The position numbers and the translations under genes are program-made. Of a DNA stretch of 48,295 nucleotides, positions 34,731 through 42,415 are shown in pieces. This stretch comes from Mycobacterium gordonae (GTDB taxonomy: Bacteria > Actinomycetota > Actinomycetes > Mycobacteriales > Mycobacteriaceae), in assembly GCF_002101675.1 (NCBI RefSeq), contig NZ_LQOY01000049.1, positions 1 to 48,295 on the forward strand, read 5' to 3'. Under the pieces are notes generated by a model, which was not told the DNA's origin, made no database searches, and worked only from the letters and a program-made list of their open reading frames with translations. Position 1 is the stretch's first letter; each line of letters starts with the position of its first letter.

Positions 34731-35190
34731 GCGCGTTCTCCATTCGTTGTGCCAGTCCGGCCAGGAGCGCATCGGACTGCTTGGCCAGCACCCGCAGCGC
34801 GACCCACTCGGCCATCCGGGCCGGCCGGCCGGTGCCGACCTCGACCGTGCTGATCAACGCGACCGCGGTGTGGGCGCCGACCGGGCGCAGCGTCCAGCGG
34901 TTGGCGACCTTACGTAAGCGGCTGGGCAGGCCCTCGATGTCGTAGGCGAGCGTGGCGGGCGGGTCGAACTCGGTGATGCGCTCGACCAGGGTGTTCGGCC
35001 CCACCTGGACCCGTCGGGTGGTTCCTAATGGTCCGCCGTCGGGACCGTGATTGAGGATGCAGGAGTGGTCGATGCCGTCGGCCCAGGAGCTCAGCGCACC
35101 GAAGTCGGCAAGGACATCCCAAATCGCTTGCGGCTGCGCCGCTATCGTCCGAGTGCGGCTGATATCTCCCACCCCGCCATCCAACACCAT
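34723..35190 (-). CDS. SRPBCC-family (START-like) ligand-binding protein
   Basis: This 155-residue protein has the polyketide-cyclase/START-like helix-grip fold: ISRTRTIAAQPQAIWDVLADFGALSSWADGIDHS at the start and GTGRPARMAEWVALRVLAKQSDALLAGL as the C-terminal helix. Members bind hydrophobic ligands. It matches Rv3076 by position and family. It is coupled to the sulfatase gene and may bind its substrate. Confidence 0.85.
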   Translation of the reverse strand: MVLDGGVGDISRTRTIAAQPQAIWDVLADFGALSSWADGIDHSCILNHGPDGGPLGTTRRVQVGPNTLVERITEFDPPATLAYDIEGLPSRLRKVANRWTLRPVGAHTAVALISTVEVGTGRPARMAEWVALRVLAKQSDALLAGLAQRMENAHV

Positions 35191-35282
35191 GACGCCAGTC
35201 CTGTCGGCGATTCGGCGCGAGCCCGATGCGAACTACGTCACACTATTTACAACTACTACTGTTTCTCTATGTAATAGATGGC

Positions 35283-35669
35283 ATGGCACTGCATCTGAAC
35301 ACCGAACTAGACGCCGGTTATCGGCGCTTTGTGGCACGTGTGCGCAGCGAAGGGACGGTCTGGCTGTTGATCGACCCGGACATGCAAGGCGCCTGGGTGC
35401 AGTCGAATCACTACGATGGCCCCGACGGCCAACCCGTCGTCGTTCACCTGGTGTTCTCGGCCGCGGCGTACGCACGCCGGCATGCCACCGGACCGTGGGC
35501 GGACATGACGCCCGCGGCACTGGACCTGGAGGAATTCCTCAGCGGACCGTTGCGGCAGATGCATGAACGCGGTCACCTGATGGGGCCCGACTACAACTCC
35601 GATCTCGCCGGCTTGGAGGTCGAGCCGCTCGATCTGGGCGCGGCGCTGCTCGGCGAGGCTGCTCCGTAG
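35283..35669 (+). CDS. DUF2750-like protein
   Basis: This 128-residue protein resembles DUF2750: LDAGYRRFVARVRSEGTVWLLIDPDMQGAWVQS followed by VVVHLVFSAAAYARRHATGPW. The function is unknown. ATG 35283 follows an unusually AT-rich stretch (35238-35282) that would make a strong promoter; an upstream start at 35226 would run through it. The gene does not occur at this position in M. tuberculosis as far as I recall. Confidence 0.72.
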   Translation: MALHLNTELDAGYRRFVARVRSEGTVWLLIDPDMQGAWVQSNHYDGPDGQPVVVHLVFSAAAYARRHATGPWADMTPAALDLEEFLSGPLRQMHERGHLMGPDYNSDLAGLEVEPLDLGAALLGEAAP

Positions 35670-35756
35670 GTCACGCGGCCACGACTTCGCGGTGTCGCTA
35701 CGGTAATGGGCGACTAGCCCGACACCGACCGGCACGAAAAGGCGGCACAGTACGCA

Positions 35757-36674
35757 ATGTATGACCAAGCCAATTACGACGCGACGGATCCCGCCGACGT
35801 CGGCTCGCGCATCGATCCGGTTCTGGCCCGGAGTTGGCTGTTGGTCAATGGCACGCATGCCGACCGGTTCGAGGCCGCGTCGCACTCCCGCGCTGACATC
35901 GTGGTGTTCGACATCGAGGACGCGGTGGCACCCAAGGACAAGGTCAGCGCCCGGGACAACGTGGTGCGGTGGCTGGGCTCGGACAACAACGACTGGGTCC
36001 GGGTGAACGGTTTCGGCACCCCCTGGTGGGCCGACGACCTCGCGCAGCTGGCCGATACCCCGGTCGGCGGGGTGATGCTGGCGATGGTGGAGTCGGTTGA
36101 CCACGTCACCGAGACCGCCAAGCGCCTGCCGAATGTGCCGATCGTCGCGCTGGTGGAAACGGCACGCGGGCTGGAGCGCATCACCGAGATCGCAGCCGCC
36201 AAGGGCACCTTCCGGCTCGCTTTCGGCATCGGCGACTTCCGGCGGGACACCGGCTTCGGCGAAGAACCCGCCACCCTGGCCTACGCTCGCTCCCGGTTCA
36301 CGATCGCCGCCAAGGCGGCCGGCCTGCCCAGCGCGATCGACGGCCCCACCATCGGCTCGAACCCGCTGAAGCTGATCGAGGCGACCGCGGTATCCGTCGA
36401 ATTCGGCATGACCGGCAAGATCTGCCTGTCGCCGGACCAGTGTGCCGTGGTCAACGAGGGCCTGTCCCCGTCGCAGGACGAAATCGGTTGGGCGAAAGAG
36501 TTTTTCGCCGAGTTCGAGCGGGACGGCGGCGAGATCCGCAACGGCTCGGACCTGCCCCGCATCGCCCGCGCCACCAAGATCCTCGACCTCGCCCGGTCCT
36601 ACGGCATCGTGGCATCGGAGTTCGAGGACGAACAGGTGCACTCGCCGGCCCCCTCGGACACCTACCACTACTGA
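35757..36674 (+). CDS. HpcH/HpaI aldolase/citrate lyase beta-like protein (Rv3075c-like)
   Basis: This 305-residue protein is a CitE-like TIM barrel. Its metal and acyl-CoA motifs are DIVVFDIEDAVAPKDK, VRVNGFGTPWWADDL, VALVETARGLERI and FGIGDFRRDTG. Such proteins cleave or form 3-hydroxyacyl-CoA thioesters, for example malyl-CoA or citramalyl-CoA. It matches Rv3075c in size and position. The next gene starts seven bases after its stop, so they are one operon. Confidence 0.88.
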   Translation: MYDQANYDATDPADVGSRIDPVLARSWLLVNGTHADRFEAASHSRADIVVFDIEDAVAPKDKVSARDNVVRWLGSDNNDWVRVNGFGTPWWADDLAQLADTPVGGVMLAMVESVDHVTETAKRLPNVPIVALVETARGLERITEIAAAKGTFRLAFGIGDFRRDTGFGEEPATLAYARSRFTIAAKAAGLPSAIDGPTIGSNPLKLIEATAVSVEFGMTGKICLSPDQCAVVNEGLSPSQDEIGWAKEFFAEFERDGGEIRNGSDLPRIARATKILDLARSYGIVASEFEDEQVHSPAPSDTYHY

Positions 36675-36680
36675 CCGCTC

Positions 36681-37028
36681 GTGCCCGTGGTTCGCACCGA
36701 ACGGATCTACGCCGAGGTCAGCGCGCAGGACGGTCAACGCGTTCTGATCGATCGCATCTGGCCGCGCGGCATCCGTAAGGACGACCCACGAGTCGGCATC
36801 TGGTTCAAGGACGTCGCGCCGTCGAAAGAACTGCGGGAGTGGTACCGCCATCAGCCTGCGCTGTTCGATGAGTTCGCGGCGCGCTACGAGGCGGAGCTGG
36901 CCGGCAGCCCGGCCCTGGATGAGCTGCGCGAGCTGGCCCGGCAAGGTGTGGTGACACTGGTCACCGCCAACCGCGACCTGGACGGCAGCCATGCGGCTGT
37001 CTTGGCCAAGCTCCTCGGAAGGCGCTGA
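36681..37028 (+). CDS. DUF488 family protein (Rv3073c-like)
   Basis: This 115-residue protein is a DUF488 (YeaO-like) member: VLIDRIWPRGIRKDDPRVGIWFKDVAPSKELREWYRH. The C-terminal half has LRELARQGVVTLVTANRDLDGSHAAVLAKLL. The function is unknown. It starts with GTG seven bases after the lyase gene and precedes an F420 oxidoreductase, as in the M. tuberculosis Rv3075c-Rv3072c block. Confidence 0.88.
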   Translation: MPVVRTERIYAEVSAQDGQRVLIDRIWPRGIRKDDPRVGIWFKDVAPSKELREWYRHQPALFDEFAARYEAELAGSPALDELRELARQGVVTLVTANRDLDGSHAAVLAKLLGRR

Positions 37029-37049
37029 CTCACGTGAGACCATCGTGGG

Positions 37050-37919
37050 ATGCGGCTGGGATTGCATGCGTTGGGAATCGGGTCCGGCGCTGACCGTGCG
37101 GTGATCGATGCCGTCGCTTCAGCGGCGGAGGGCCACGGGTTCGCCACGCTGTGGGCCGGCGAACACGTGGTGATGGTGGACGACTTGACGTCGCGCTACC
37201 CGTATTCCGACAGCGGCGTGATTGCCGTTCCCGCGGAGGCGGATTGGCTGGACCCGGTGATTGCGCTGAGCTTCGCCGCGGCCGCGTCGTCGCGGATCCG
37301 GCTGGCGACCGGTGTGCTGTTGTTGCCCGAGCATAACCCGGTGATCGTGGCCAAGCAGGCGGCCAGCCTGGACAGGCTCAGCGGCGGCCGGCTCACGCTG
37401 GGCATCGGCGTCGGCTGGTCGCGCGAGGAATTCGAGGCACTTGGGGTGCCCTTCGAGCGGCGCGCGGCGCGCACCGCCGAATACGTCGCCGCGATGCGTA
37501 CCCTCTGGCGCGAGGATGTCGCGTCGTTCCATGGGGAGTTCGTCGCCTTCGACGCCATCCGGGTGAACCCGAAACCTGTTGCCAGACAGGGACTCCCAGT
37601 GGTGATCGGCGGCAACAGCGACGCTGCGCTAGCTCGGGTCGCCGCCTGGGGCGACGGTTGGTACGGCTTCAACCTCGGCGGTGTCGAGGAGGTGCGGGAC
37701 CGGATCGGCCGGCTCGAAAAGTTGTGCACGGAAGCGGGGCGTGACCGGGCCGGGTTGCGGTTGGCGGTAGCCTTGGCTGCACCCAGGGTTGAGGATGTCG
37801 GTGCTCTGGCCGAGCTTGGCGTCGACGAGCTGGTACTGGTGGAGGCGCCGCCGGACACCGCCGACGCTGTGCCCGGCTGGATTTCGGCTTTGGCAGACGA
37901 ATGGAAATCCGCGCTATGA
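37050..37919 (+). CDS. LLM-class F420-dependent oxidoreductase (Rv3072c-like)
   Basis: This 289-residue luciferase-like protein shows HGFATLWAGEHVVMVDDL, AASLDRLSGGRLTLGIGVGWSREEFEALGVPFERRA and LPVVIGGNSDAALARVAAWGDGWYG. These fit TIGR03619. It lies 22 bases after the DUF488 gene, and its stop overlaps the start of the acyltransferase gene (ATGA). The substrate is unknown. Confidence 0.85.
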   Translation: MRLGLHALGIGSGADRAVIDAVASAAEGHGFATLWAGEHVVMVDDLTSRYPYSDSGVIAVPAEADWLDPVIALSFAAAASSRIRLATGVLLLPEHNPVIVAKQAASLDRLSGGRLTLGIGVGWSREEFEALGVPFERRAARTAEYVAAMRTLWREDVASFHGEFVAFDAIRVNPKPVARQGLPVVIGGNSDAALARVAAWGDGWYGFNLGGVEEVRDRIGRLEKLCTEAGRDRAGLRLAVALAAPRVEDVGALAELGVDELVLVEAPPDTADAVPGWISALADEWKSAL

Positions 37920-38539
37920 ACGCTGAGTTGTTACCGCGAGAGCTGGCCGATCTTTCCGACGAGATCCGCCGCGTGCCGCCGCCTCCGACGCCGGAGGTGC
38001 CGTCGCCCTATGCCTGCCGGCTGGCCGATCCGGACGCCGACGCCGAACTGATCGCCGAGTGGATGCACCGGCCCCACATCCTGCGCAACTGGGACCAAGC
38101 CTGGCCCGCTTCCAAATGGCGGGAGTGCCTGCGCGCCCAACTCGCCGGCAGTTATTCCAGGCCGTTCATCGGCAGCATCGACGGGCAGGACCACGGCTAC
38201 GTCGAGTTATACCGGGCCGCAAAGGATCTGGTGTCGACACAATACGAATGCGACCCGTCCGACCTGGGTGTCCGGCTGGCGATGGCCGATCTTAAGGTGC
38301 TGAGCCAGGGCATGGTGCTGCTGCTGTTGCCGCACTTCGTGGCCAGTGTCTTCAATGCCGAGCCGCAATGCCGCCGGATCATGTTCGATCCTCACCACCG
38401 CAATGTGCCGTTGCGGGAGTTCTGCGAGAAGGGTGGCTGCGTCTTCCTGGGCGAGCACGACAGCCTGAACCAGCGACGGGCGCTCTACGTGCTGCCGCGC
38501 ACGCTCGATGACATACCGCGGATGCGCGAGGATCAGTAG
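37916..38539 (+). CDS. MbtK-like GNAT lysine N-acyltransferase
   Basis: This 207-residue protein resembles MbtK (Rv1347c), which moves a long acyl chain to the lysine epsilon-amino group of mycobactin. Shared motifs are AEWMHRPHILRNWDQAWPASKW, ELYRAAKDLVS, LLLPHFVASVFNAEPQCRRIMFDPHHRNV and GCVFLGEHD. No mycobactin gene is nearby, so this is a paralogue or the iron gene itself in a new place. ATG 37916 overlaps the stop of the oxidoreductase gene. Its last seven bases overlap the convergent DUF190 gene. Confidence 0.88.
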   Translation: MNAELLPRELADLSDEIRRVPPPPTPEVPSPYACRLADPDADAELIAEWMHRPHILRNWDQAWPASKWRECLRAQLAGSYSRPFIGSIDGQDHGYVELYRAAKDLVSTQYECDPSDLGVRLAMADLKVLSQGMVLLLLPHFVASVFNAEPQCRRIMFDPHHRNVPLREFCEKGGCVFLGEHDSLNQRRALYVLPRTLDDIPRMREDQ

Positions 38540-39630
38540 TCGTACTCGGCCAGCGGTGTCTCGGGCATGCGCGGCGTGCCGTCCAGGGACATGGCCGCCG
38601 GCACCATCTCACTGGTGATGAGGCCGTGGCGGGTCGTGAGCTCATCGATGACGGTGAAGCTGCGGGCGATCGCGTCGGGAGTGTCGACCACGATGGTCGT
38701 CAGCGGTACCTTGCGGGCAAGCTGAAACAGCTTGTCTCCGTGCGGCTTATGCTCGCCGTGAAAGCCCCAGATGCCGCGCAGCACCGTCGCGCCGCGGGCG
38801 GTTCGGGAGCGCATCAGTTGCGCCACGATTGCGCGGTGGATCGGCTGGCCCTCGTTGTTGTCGCAGTCGGCGGTGTGCACCATCAGCTTCTGCCACAGCG
38901 TGCGTCCCTGGCTGTCGGTGGCGGGCAGCTCCTGCGGGCGGGCGAACAACTCCCCGTCGCGTTTGCACAGCCGGACGCGTTCGACGGTCAACAGTGGGTT
39001 GGGCAGCAAGGCGGCCAGTTCGGTGGCCGCCGCTGACACCTGAGGGGGCAGGCCGATGCCGATGATCATCTGCGGCACGTTGACGTTGCGGCCGAAGAAC
39101 CTGGCCCGCTGGCGGGTGCCGTAAGCGGTGCCGTCGACGCCGAGAAGGACTGTGGCGCCTGCGAACCCGTGTCGGCACAGCAGGTCGCAGACCGCCACGT
39201 GGGCCGGGGATCCGGCGACGCGCACCTGCCTGCCCACGTAGATGGTCAGTTTGGCGGCGTCGCCGGTGCGGCTGTCGATCTCGCTGAGCGCATCGGTGCC
39301 GCTGTCCCGGGTGATCAGGCGCGCGCGTTCCAGCGTCACCAGCCCATGGCCGGTCATCGCGGTGACGTCGTCGACGAGACCGCGGATCTTGGATTCGACG
39401 TCGACGGCGGCGATCGTCACCGGCGGGTCCTCGGACAGACTCAGCGAGACGTCGCTGTGCAAGCCGCCGGTGGGCCCGAAACTGGCGACACCGCGCATCA
39501 TCACGCTGGTCGCTACGCCGCGGGTACCGAAAAGGTCCAGCATTTCGTCGGCCAGGAATCGGCGTGGTTTGCCGACCGCGCGCTGCCGCTCGCCAAAGTA
39601 GGCGGTCAGCTTCAGGCTCTTCTCGCTCAT
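38533..39630 (-). CDS. DUF190 repeat protein (Rv3071-like)
   Basis: This 365-residue protein contains three DUF190-like units: LKLTAYFGERQRAVGKPRRFLADEML at about 6, KLTIYVGRQVRVAGSPAHVAVCDLL at about 125 and LWQKLMVHTADCDNNEGQPIHRAIVAQLM at about 240. DUF190 is a P-II-like fold that often sits with fluoride channels and may regulate them. ATG 39630 overlaps the stop of the second crcB. Rv3071 is its counterpart. Confidence 0.85.
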   Translation of the reverse strand: MSEKSLKLTAYFGERQRAVGKPRRFLADEMLDLFGTRGVATSVMMRGVASFGPTGGLHSDVSLSLSEDPPVTIAAVDVESKIRGLVDDVTAMTGHGLVTLERARLITRDSGTDALSEIDSRTGDAAKLTIYVGRQVRVAGSPAHVAVCDLLCRHGFAGATVLLGVDGTAYGTRQRARFFGRNVNVPQMIIGIGLPPQVSAAATELAALLPNPLLTVERVRLCKRDGELFARPQELPATDSQGRTLWQKLMVHTADCDNNEGQPIHRAIVAQLMRSRTARGATVLRGIWGFHGEHKPHGDKLFQLARKVPLTTIVVDTPDAIARSFTVIDELTTRHGLITSEMVPAAMSLDGTPRMPETPLAEYDY

Positions 39631-39995
39631 ATCAGCCCCGCGATCCGTTGTCCGAGCAGCACCGCGCCCAACCCGAGCAGCACGCTGACGGCGATGTTGG
39701 CGAACGCCGCAAGCACCTGGCGTTCTTCGCTGAGGCGCTGCGTCTCCAGCATCCAGGTGGAAAAGGTGGTGTAGGCGCCGACGAACGCGGTGCCGATCAG
39801 CAGCGACACGTCCTTGGGCAGGGCCAGGCTGGTGAGGAACCCCAGCAGTGCGGCACCGGTGATGTTGACCGTTAGCGTGCCGTAGGGGAACGGCCGGCCC
39901 ACCCGCCGGGCCACCGTGCGATCTACCAGGAACCTTGTCACGGAACCGATGCCGCCGATGAGCATGACCCCGAGCCAGACCAGGACCGTCGTCAT
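39627..39995 (-). CDS. crcB: CrcB/Fluc fluoride channel, second subunit
   Basis: This 122-residue protein has four membrane helices. Fluc motifs are [23 protein letters not shown] and [17 protein letters not shown]. Fluc channels are antiparallel dimers, and paired crcB genes usually form heterodimers. It is coupled to the first crcB by ATGA and to the DUF190 gene by ATGA. It exports fluoride. Confidence 0.9.
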   Translation of the reverse strand: MTTVLVWLGVMLIGGIGSVTRFLVDRTVARRVGRPFPYGTLTVNITGAALLGFLTSLALPKDVSLLIGTAFVGAYTTFSTWMLETQRLSEERQVLAAFANIAVSVLLGLGAVLLGQRIAGLI

Positions 39996-40387
39996 CGGAT
40001 GCGCGCCCGGCGTACCAGGGCGGTGGCCAGGTAGACCGCCACGAAGCCAACTGCGATGCTGACGAGGGTGTACGTGCAGGCCAGTACCCAGTGACCGTGC
40101 TCGATCATCTTGACGGTTTCGACCTGCATGGTGGAGAAAGTGGTTAAGCCGCCACACAATCCAGTTCCCAGCAGCGGACGTCGGTAGCTGGACAGCGGCA
40201 GTCGCTCGAGCAGTCGGGTGGTGAAGTAGCCGACCAGGAACGCACCGAGGATGTTGACCACGAACGTGGGCCACGGCCATCGCGCCGGGTCGGGGACGGC
40301 GAGGGTGGCCAGGGCGGCTCGCGCTACCGAGCCGAGCGCACCGCCGGCGAAGATGGCTGCCAACTCGCGATAGTCAGGCCGTGCCAC
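39992..40387 (-). CDS. crcB: CrcB/Fluc fluoride channel, first subunit
   Basis: This 131-residue protein has four membrane helices with [26 protein letters not shown] and [17 protein letters not shown]. It heads the operon crcB-crcB-DUF190 and is divergent from pgmA. I looked for a fluoride riboswitch in the 80-base gap and saw none. Confidence 0.9.
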   Translation of the reverse strand: MARPDYRELAAIFAGGALGSVARAALATLAVPDPARWPWPTFVVNILGAFLVGYFTTRLLERLPLSSYRRPLLGTGLCGGLTTFSTMQVETVKMIEHGHWVLACTYTLVSIAVGFVAVYLATALVRRARIR

Positions 40388-40467
40388 GGGCTGTTTCCTT
40401 CCGGTCTGCCAACTGTGCGCCTACGCAGCCTAAAGCGTGTCGCGCGTTGCGGGCAGAATTGGTGAAC

Positions 40468-42105
40468 ATGGCCAACCCGCGAGCCGGACAGCCGGCCCAG
40501 CCCGAAGACCTTGTGGATCTGCCGCACCTGGTGACGGCGTACTACACGATCGAGCCCGACCCCGACGACGTCGCTCAGCAGGTGGTCTTCGGCACCTCCG
40601 GTCACCGGGGTTCGGCTTTGCACGGTGCGTTCAACGAGGCGCATATTCTGGCGACCACCCAGGCGATCGTCGAGTACCGGGCGGCGCAGGGCACCACCGG
40701 GCCGTTGTTCATCGGACGTGACACACATGGGTTGTCAGAGCCGGCCTGGGTGTCGGCGCTGGAGGTGCTGGCTGGGAACGGCGTTGTGGCCGTGGTTGAT
40801 TCAAGGGACCGCTACACGCCGACACCAGCGATCAGCCATGCCATTTTGACCTACAACCGGGGCCGCACCGAGGGGCTGGCCGACGGGATCGTGGTGACGC
40901 CTTCGCACAACCCGCCGCCCGACGGCGGCTTCAAGTACAACCCGCCCAACGGCGGTCCGGCCGACAGTGCCGCGACGGGTCTCATTGCCAAGCGCGCCAA
41001 CGAGATTCTGCGTGATCTGTCAGGTGTGCGTCGGGTGCCGCTGGCGCGTGCGCTGGGTGCGGTGCAGCGTCACGACTATCTGGGCGCCTATGTCGACGAC
41101 CTGGTCAACGTGGTCGACATCGACGCCATCCGCGCGGCCGGGTTGCGCATCGGTGCGGATCCGCTGGGCGGGGCGAGCGTTGACTACTGGGGTGCGATTG
41201 GCGAGCGTTACGGCCTTGATCTGACGGTGGTCAACCCGCTCGTCGACGCGACCTGGCGGTTCATGACGTTGGATCACGACGGCAAGATCCGGATGGACTG
41301 CAGCTCGCCGGACGCGATGGCTCGGCTCATTTCGGTGATTGCCACCTCGGACCGGTACCAGATCGCCACCGGCAACGACGCGGACTCCGACCGGCACGGC
41401 ATCGTCACACCCGACGGGGGGCTGCTGAACCCAAACCATTATTTGGCGGTGGCGATCGACTACCTCTACACGCACCGGCCGTCGTGGCCGTCCGGCGTGG
41501 GCGTCGGCAAGACGGCGGTCAGTTCGTCGATCATCGATCGCGTCGTGGCGGGCATAGGCCGGGAGCTGGTGGAGGTGCCGGTCGGTTTCAAGTGGTTCGT
41601 CGACGGGCTGATCGGCGGGACCATCGGATTCGGGGGAGAGGAATCGGCGGGGGCGTCATTCCTGCGGCGCGACGGCTCGGTGTGGACCACCGACAAGGAC
41701 GGGATCATCCTGGCGTTGCTGGCCTCCGAGATTTTGGCGGTGACCGGATTGACGCCGTCGCAGCGGTATGCGCAGCTGACCGCTCAGTATGGAGCGCCGG
41801 TGTATGCGCGGGTGGACGCGCCGGCCGATCGCGAGCAGAAGGCGCGGCTGGGGCGGTTGTCTTCGTCGGAGGTGACCGCCACCTCGCTTGCCGGAGAGCC
41901 GATCGTCGCCAAGCTCACCACCGCGCCCGGCAACGGTGCGGCGCTGGGCGGACTCAAGGTGACCACGGCCAATGCGTGGTTCGCGGCCCGGCCGTCGGGG
42001 ACTGAGGACGTCTACAAGATCTACGCCGAGTCGTTCCTGGGTGCGGAGCACCTGGCGGAGGTGCAGGCGGTTGCGCGCGAGCTGGTCAATTCCGTGATCG
42101 GGTAG
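40468..42105 (+). CDS. pgmA: Phosphoglucomutase
   Basis: This 545-residue enzyme interconverts glucose-1-phosphate and glucose-6-phosphate. The catalytic Ser146 is in VVTPSHNPPPDGG. The Mg2+ loop is GNDADSDRHG, the sugar-binding loop is GGEESAGAS, and the phosphate-binding loop is ARPSGTEDVYK. ATG 40468 fits the family start; GTG 40462 is an alternative. It matches PgmA (Rv3068c) in position next to crcB. It ends 147 bases before the tRNA gene. Confidence 0.95.
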   Translation: MANPRAGQPAQPEDLVDLPHLVTAYYTIEPDPDDVAQQVVFGTSGHRGSALHGAFNEAHILATTQAIVEYRAAQGTTGPLFIGRDTHGLSEPAWVSALEVLAGNGVVAVVDSRDRYTPTPAISHAILTYNRGRTEGLADGIVVTPSHNPPPDGGFKYNPPNGGPADSAATGLIAKRANEILRDLSGVRRVPLARALGAVQRHDYLGAYVDDLVNVVDIDAIRAAGLRIGADPLGGASVDYWGAIGERYGLDLTVVNPLVDATWRFMTLDHDGKIRMDCSSPDAMARLISVIATSDRYQIATGNDADSDRHGIVTPDGGLLNPNHYLAVAIDYLYTHRPSWPSGVGVGKTAVSSSIIDRVVAGIGRELVEVPVGFKWFVDGLIGGTIGFGGEESAGASFLRRDGSVWTTDKDGIILALLASEILAVTGLTPSQRYAQLTAQYGAPVYARVDAPADREQKARLGRLSSSEVTATSLAGEPIVAKLTTAPGNGAALGGLKVTTANAWFAARPSGTEDVYKIYAESFLGAEHLAEVQAVARELVNSVIG

Positions 42106-42165
42106 GTTTCGGCGTCACATCCGTCACACCAGTACCTCCGGGGAAGTGATGAGTTGTCTGCAAAC

Positions 42166-42187
42166 GTGATATCACCGGCGATATCAC
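42166..42187. terminator. Hairpin downstream of pgmA
   Basis: GTGATATC at 42166-42173 and GATATCAC at 42180-42187 form a perfect 8-bp stem around ACCGGC. It lies 61 bases after the pgmA stop and 65 before the tRNA. It may end pgmA transcription. No T-run follows, so a protein-binding site is the alternative. Confidence 0.45.
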
Positions 42188-42252
42188 CCCTCGTAGGCAG
42201 CGACTTTGAGTGCGTGTGGCCAGTGGTGTAGCTTCGATGAGCACGACTTCTT

Positions 42253-42325
42253 GGGGCTATGGCGCAGCTGGTAGCGCACCACACTGGCAGTGTGGGGGTC
42301 AGGGGTTCGAGTCCCCTTAGCTCCA
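42253..42325 (+). tRNA. tRNA-Ala (anticodon GGC)
   Basis: The 73-base gene folds as a full cloverleaf. The acceptor stem is GGGGCTA with TAGCTCC, discriminator A. The anticodon stem CCACA/TGTGG encloses CTGGCAG, giving anticodon GGC at 42286-42288. The T-loop is GTTCGAGTC. No CCA is encoded. The integrase gene starts 90 bases downstream, so the 3' end is the probable integration site of the element that follows. Confidence 0.95.
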
Positions 42326-42370
42326 CTAAGAAACCCGCAGTTCAGAGGGCAGAATCCCTCTTGACCAGGC

Positions 42371-42405
42371 GCTACGTCAAGATTCCCGTCAAGATTCGGC
42401 GTAGC
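42371..42405. repeat. Direct and inverted repeats ahead of the integrase
   Basis: CGTCAAGATTC occurs twice, at 42375-42385 and 42387-42397, with a 12-bp period. GCTACG at 42371-42376 and CGTAGC at 42400-42405 enclose the pair as an inverted repeat. This lies between the tRNA and the integrase start, where integrase arm sites or an autoregulatory operator are expected. Confidence 0.5.
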
Positions 42406-42415
42406 ATGCGCTGAC

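Noticed and set aside
35307..37067. 586-codon minus-strand frame opposite the lyase and DUF488 genes
   Set aside because: Length reflects GC bias; it spans several true genes on the other strand.
40388..40467. Possible fluoride riboswitch before crcB
   Set aside because: I looked for the conserved fluoride aptamer sequence in the 80-base gap and found none.
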